DNA from: an uncultured Haemophilus sp.
GTDB lineage: Bacteria; Pseudomonadota; Gammaproteobacteria; Enterobacterales; Pasteurellaceae
DNA length: 17,867 nt
Assembly: GCA_905205995.1 (NCBI GenBank)
Contig: CAJLFU010000034.1
Coordinates: forward strand, 1 to 17,867
Direction: 5' to 3'
Shown here: positions 14,771-17,867 of the stretch, piece after piece
How the letters are laid out: each line of letters opens with the position of its first letter
Position numbering within the stretch: position 1 is the first letter of the stretch
Made by a program: the position numbers and the translations under genes
Notes under the pieces: generated by a model
The model's database searches: none
Told to the model about the DNA's origin: nothing
The model's input: the letters and a program-made list of their open reading frames with translations, nothing else

Positions 14771-14797
14771 TAAAAAGGCGTAATAAATTACGTCTTT
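14771..14797 (-). terminator. Terminator of the purine permease gene
   Basis: On the minus strand AAAGACGTAA/TTACGCCTTT (14797-14788 and 14783-14774) pair over 10 bases with one A-C mismatch and a 4-base loop, continuing into T (14776-14771). It begins 7 bases after the permease stop codon. Confidence 0.65.
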
Positions 14798-14803
14798 ATA
14801 AAA

Positions 14804-16111
14804 TCAGCCAACCCAAACGAACTTGGCTACAAATAATAAAGACACCACCCACACAGGGGCATTGACCTCACGTATTCTACCTGTACAGGCCTTCATGACG
14901 CAATAACTAATAAAGCCAAATGCGATGCCCTCAGTAATTGAATAAGTAAATGGCATCATCGCTGCAGTGATAAAAGCAGGGGTGGCTTCGGTTAAATCAT
15001 CCCAGTGTACACGGATAAGACTGGATGCCATTAAAATCCCTACATAGACTAATGCCCCAGCGGTTGCATAAGCTGGTACCACACTAGCCAGTGGTGAAAA
15101 GAAAATGGTAAGTAAGAATAAAACACCGACTGTCACCGCCGTTAAACCTGTTCTACCACCGACAGAAACCCCTGCGCCACTTTCAATATAAGTACTGATA
15201 GCTGAGGTGCCGATATAAGAACCTACTACCGCACTCACACTATCTACATAGAGGGCTTGTTTCATTTTCGGGAAACGACCTTTTTCATCGCTGAAACCTG
15301 CTTTATCGGTCACGCCTAATAAGGTGCCTGATGAGTCAAATAAGTTGACTAAAAGGAAAGAGAAAATGATGCCAAGCAAAGCCGTATCTAAAGCACCAGC
15401 AATATCCACTTTCCCTACAACTGCACCTAAACTTGGTGGCATAGAAACAATACCGTGGAACGTGACTTGATCATCAATTAAAAGCGCTAATCCAGTGACT
15501 ACCGCGATAGAAATTAAGACACCAGAGAAAATATTACGTGCAGCTAAAACGACGATAATAAAGAAACCTAATACGCCAAGCAGAATTTTAGGATCATGTA
15601 AATTGCCTAATGCCACTAAGGTTGCAGGATTCGCTACAACCAATCCCATATTTTTAAAGCCAATTAACGCAATAAAAAAGCCGATGCCCGCACCAATTCC
15701 CACGCGCAATGAAAGCGGAATCGAAGCCATTAACCAATAACGGATTTGGAATAAGGTGAGAACAAATAAACCAATCGAGCCCCAGAAAATGGTGCCCATA
15801 CCCACTTCCCAAGAATAACCAAGCTTGCCAACGACTACATAAGCAAAGAACGCATTGAGCCCCATGGCGGGCGCAAGAGCGATAGGTAAATTACTGAATA
15901 ATCCCATCGCAATGGTGCCCAGTGCAGCAATTAAACAAGTGGTCACGAAAACAACTTGCTTATCCATTCCTGCATCACCTAATACGGATGGGTTCACAAA
16001 CACGATGTACACCATGGTAAAGAAAGTTGTGATACCAGCAATAATTTCGGTTTTGGTCGTACTGCCCTTTTCTTTAATCGAAAAAAGGCGTTCAAGTAAA
16101 GATTGTTGCAT
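14804..16111 (-). CDS. Purine permease of the NCS2/AzgA type, adenine permease-like
   Basis: Inner-membrane proton symporter for a purine base, 435 residues with about 12-14 hydrophobic segments. The N-terminus KTEIIAGITTFFTMVYIVFVNP, the ALAPAMGLNAFFAYVVV segment (motif with the conserved NAFFA), VNLFDSSGTLLGVTDKAG and SAISTYIESGAGVSVGGRTGLT are hallmarks of this branch. The wording is closer to the adenine permeases of E. coli (AdeP/PurP, AdeQ) than to the guanine/hypoxanthine ones (GhxP), where the corresponding stretches differ; substrate is thus inferred. The start follows AAGGGGC, 20 bases after the stop of the usg-like gene, indicating co-transcription. No purine riboswitch fits in that gap. 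Confidence 0.9.
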   Translation of the reverse strand: MQQSLLERLFSIKEKGSTTKTEIIAGITTFFTMVYIVFVNPSVLGDAGMDKQVVFVTTCLIAALGTIAMGLFSNLPIALAPAMGLNAFFAYVVVGKLGYSWEVGMGTIFWGSIGLFVLTLFQIRYWLMASIPLSLRVGIGAGIGFFIALIGFKNMGLVVANPATLVALGNLHDPKILLGVLGFFIIVVLAARNIFSGVLISIAVVTGLALLIDDQVTFHGIVSMPPSLGAVVGKVDIAGALDTALLGIIFSFLLVNLFDSSGTLLGVTDKAGFSDEKGRFPKMKQALYVDSVSAVVGSYIGTSAISTYIESGAGVSVGGRTGLTAVTVGVLFLLTIFFSPLASVVPAYATAGALVYVGILMASSLIRVHWDDLTEATPAFITAAMMPFTYSITEGIAFGFISYCVMKACTGRIREVNAPVWVVSLLFVAKFVWVG

Positions 16112-16131
16112 TGTTTGCCCCTTAACTTAAA

Positions 16132-17085
16132 TTAATAACCTTGGTGATAAATCGACTCAAGTAATTTCACACCTAACAAGGCAATATTGAAACGTTGCTC
16201 ATCAGCTACCGTCCAAAATTCGATACCATTTTCAACCGCACTTTGTTGGCTGATATGCAATTTTACGCTTTCTTCACCATTTTCGTTTTCACCGTTAATC
16301 ACAGGCGTAATAAGGCTATCGTGTAATTCAATCAATTCGCTTTGTTGTGATTGGTAATCAAATTCATAATCTGAAAGTGCGGTCACTTTTTGTGCCATTC
16401 CGTAGAAGACAGGCACTTGAATTTGATGAAAAATCACATTGTCTAACTGCGGGAAGATTTTTTGCAATTGCAGATTTAAATTAGCCGCTTGTTGTGGAAA
16501 CACATCAAAGGCAAAACGGGTTTCACCTTCTTCTAATGGCATACCATTCAGTAAACGAGCAGTTTGTCCAGCAAGTTTATTCACGGTTTCACCATCTGTA
16601 TAAGAAGCCGGTAAAAGTGACGTTGCAAAAACTTGAGTTAAATTTATTTGTTGAATGATTGGTAATAGAGATAAAGCTAATTGACTCACTTGCGGATCGG
16701 CTAAACTCACAATGTTACGTTGTCTTAACTCAGTCAAATTTTCTTCATTGATTGTTGGGACAACAACAGGGACATCAGATAATGCAGCGCAAATCCCTTT
16801 TAAATCAATCACTACACAGCCACTTTCTGCGGCTTGAGCTAATAAGGGGGCTTGGTCAATTTGGCCAGCGAAGAAAAGATAATTAACGCTATCCCACTCA
16901 ATCTCATCAGTGGCTAATTGAGCAACGGCTTTATTGCGAAAACGCACCGCTTGCTCTTCTTCAAAAGGATAAATTTCTACAATTGAAACCTTGCCTACAT
17001 CTAGCTCACTTTGTTCAAGGGCTTCGGCAATTTTTTCACATAGGTCAAATTCTGCTGCAATAGCAATATTTAGGCTTGCGTCCAT
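16132..17085 (-). CDS. usg: Usg-type aspartate-semialdehyde dehydrogenase homologue, probable pseudoenzyme
   Basis: 317 residues with the fold of aspartate-semialdehyde dehydrogenase, most like E. coli Usg: shared blocks are SGCVVIDLKG, VPVVVPTIN, LAGQTARLLNG, VPVFYGMAQKV and the C-terminal FWTVADEQRFNIALLGVKL. Two hallmarks of the active enzyme are missing. The N-terminal NADP loop (GATGAVG in E. coli Usg) reads AAEFDLCE, and the place of the catalytic cysteine (NPNCST-type motif) reads DPQVSQ, with valine at residue 133. It therefore should not make aspartate semialdehyde. Start ATG follows GGAGAG. Two uptake cores lie in the gene. It precedes the purine permease by 20 bases. Confidence 0.88.
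   Translation of the reverse strand: MDASLNIAIAAEFDLCEKIAEALEQSELDVGKVSIVEIYPFEEEQAVRFRNKAVAQLATDEIEWDSVNYLFFAGQIDQAPLLAQAAESGCVVIDLKGICAALSDVPVVVPTINEENLTELRQRNIVSLADPQVSQLALSLLPIIQQINLTQVFATSLLPASYTDGETVNKLAGQTARLLNGMPLEEGETRFAFDVFPQQAANLNLQLQKIFPQLDNVIFHQIQVPVFYGMAQKVTALSDYEFDYQSQQSELIELHDSLITPVINGENENGEESVKLHISQQSAVENGIEFWTVADEQRFNIALLGVKLLESIYHQGY
16235..16383. repeat. Two uptake signal cores inside usg
   Basis: Exact ACCGCACTT at 16235-16243 and AAGTGCGGT at 16375-16383, in opposite orientations. Confidence 0.9.
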
Positions 17086-17096
17086 TTTTCTCTCCG

Positions 17097-17129
17097 CTGT
17101 AAAATGTTCTAAACCGATTCATTCTACAG
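17097..17129. promoter_or_regulatory. Interrupted inverted repeat between divergent usg and ybaK
   Basis: CTGTAAAATG (17097-17106) and CATTCTACAG (17120-17129) pair at 9 of 10 positions around a 13-base gap, in the 76-base space between the two divergent starts. It could be an operator serving both genes; no convincing -35/-10 pair was found on either strand. Confidence 0.35.
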
Positions 17130-17161
17130 AAAAAAGACGCATAAATACATAAGGAAATCAG

Positions 17162-17641
17162 ATGACACCGGCAATTGATTTACTAAAGAAAAATAAAATT
17201 CCTTTTACTCTCCATACCTATGATCATGACCCTAACAATACACATTTTGGCGATGAAGCCGCTGAAAAACTTGGGCTTGATCCGCACCAATCCTTTAAAA
17301 CACTTTTAGTCGCTGAAAATGGTGAGCAGAAAAAATTAGCGTGTTTTGTGCTTTCCACGGCAAATATGTTGAGTTTAAAGAAGGCGGCAAAATCAATTGG
17401 TGTGAAAAAGGTTGAAATGGCCGATAAAGATGCGGCACAAAAAAGCACTGGATATTTAGTCGGTGGCATTAGTCCATTAGGTCAAAAGAAACGTGTAAAA
17501 ACAGTAATAAATTCGACCGCACTTGAGTTTGATACGATTTTTGTTTCTGGTGGAAAACGTGGATTAAGCGTCGAATTGGCCCCACAAGACTTGGCTAAAT
17601 TACTGAATGCCGAATTTGTCGATATTATTGACGAAGAATAG
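17162..17641 (+). CDS. ybaK: YbaK: Cys-tRNA(Pro)/Cys-tRNA(Cys) deacylase
   Basis: Trans-editing enzyme of 159 residues that hydrolyses cysteine wrongly attached to tRNA(Pro), acting with prolyl-tRNA synthetase in the cytoplasm. The sequence is very close to the structurally solved H. influenzae YbaK (HI1434) as I remember it, for example MTPAIDLLKK, KKLACFVL, KKAAKSIGVKKVEMADKDAA and STGYLVGGISPLGQKK. The catalytic lysine is K46 in SFKTLLV. The start follows AAGGAAATC. It is divergent from usg and ends at a bidirectional terminator. One uptake core (17516-17524) lies near the 3' end. Confidence 0.97.
   Translation: MTPAIDLLKKNKIPFTLHTYDHDPNNTHFGDEAAEKLGLDPHQSFKTLLVAENGEQKKLACFVLSTANMLSLKKAAKSIGVKKVEMADKDAAQKSTGYLVGGISPLGQKKRVKTVINSTALEFDTIFVSGGKRGLSVELAPQDLAKLLNAEFVDIIDEE
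17516..17524 (-). repeat. Uptake signal core inside ybaK
   Basis: Exact ACCGCACTT. Confidence 0.9.
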
Positions 17642-17642
17642 A

Positions 17643-17679
17643 AAAAGAAAAGCCCGAGTAAATCGGGCTATCTTTTTTT
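17643..17679. terminator. Bidirectional terminator between ybaK and fabA
   Basis: Perfect 7-base stem AGCCCGA/TCGGGCT with a 5-base loop (17651-17669). The plus strand continues into CTTTTTTT and the minus strand into TTTCTTTTTC, so it can end both convergent genes. Confidence 0.88.
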
Positions 17680-17700
17680 ATGATGTTGTGTTTATTTAAA

Positions 17701-17867
17701 TTAGAAACTTGATGTATCTTGGAATAAGCCAACTTTTAAATCGGTTGCAGTGTAGATAACACGACCATCTACTTCCACCTCACCGTCAGCCATTCCCATC
17801 ACTAACTTGCGGTTAATTACGCGTTTCATATTGATGCGATAAACCACTTTTTTCGCGGTTGGTAAGA
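17701..17867 (-). CDS. fabA: FabA: 3-hydroxydecanoyl-ACP dehydratase/isomerase (C-terminal part)
   Basis: The last 54 codons and the stop of fabA; the rest lies outside the window. The product reads LPTAKKVVYRINMKRVINRK, then LVMGMADGEVEVDGRVIYTA and the ending TDLKVGLFQDTSSF, almost identical to E. coli FabA. FabA dehydrates 3-hydroxydecanoyl-ACP and isomerises the product to the cis-3 form, the branch point for unsaturated fatty acids. The catalytic His and Asp are upstream of this fragment and cannot be checked. Confidence 0.95.
   Translation of the reverse strand, partial: LPTAKKVVYRINMKRVINRKLVMGMADGEVEVDGRVIYTATDLKVGLFQDTSSF

Noticed and set aside
16112..16131. Possible purine riboswitch before the purine permease.
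   Set aside because: Only 20 bases separate it from usg and they hold just a ribosome site.
1..17867. CRISPR arrays, tRNA or rRNA genes, insertion sequences, prophage genes.
   Set aside because: No regularly spaced repeats, tRNA-like cloverleaf, transposase motif or phage-type gene was seen on reading both strands.

Overview
This window looks like chromosomal DNA of a Haemophilus species (Pasteurellaceae). It carries 17 exact copies of the Hin-type uptake signal core AAGTGCGGT/ACCGCACTT, and the ybaK, recB, recD, fabA and yjjPB products look like close relatives of the H. influenzae or E. coli proteins. Several residue differences from remembered H. influenzae sequences suggest a sister species such as H. 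parainfluenzae or H. haemolyticus, but the species call is inference. No rRNA, tRNA, CRISPR array, insertion sequence or phage gene was seen.

Layout. 1-2330, minus strand: a peptide/nickel-type ABC importer. A Tat-exported binding protein is followed by a terminator and then the first permease, which runs off the window. Each gene has its own promoter with a perfect CRP half-site pair, and the two promoters share a duplicated leader. 2378-3030, plus strand: dps under a near-consensus OxyR site. 3112-3568: a small gene of unknown function. 3569-6557, minus strand: a cassette of a YceK-type lipoprotein and two tandem Sel1-like repeat proteins, each Sel1 gene preceded by a related hairpin; the cassette promoter overlaps a perfect inverted repeat. 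6622-7961, minus: the split ThrE-type exporter yjjP-yjjB. 8052-14278, minus: recB-recD-grxB as one tightly packed operon. 14342-14746: ychN (DsrE fold). 14804-17085: usg-like pseudo-dehydrogenase and an adenine-type purine permease, probably co-transcribed. 17162-17641, plus: ybaK. 17701-17867, minus: the end of fabA, behind a bidirectional terminator.

Most genes are ordinary housekeeping. The accessory-looking part is 3112-6557: it is AT-rich by eye, contains the unknown gene and the duplicated Sel1 genes, and lies inside a stretch of about 5.9 kb without a single exact uptake signal, while recBD-grxB carries eleven in 6.2 kb. The best-supported regulatory observations are the paired CRP promoters, the OxyR site of dps, the promoter-overlapping operator of the lipoprotein gene, and terminators built from uptake signals. 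I found no clear evidence of an entirely new defence or metabolic system.
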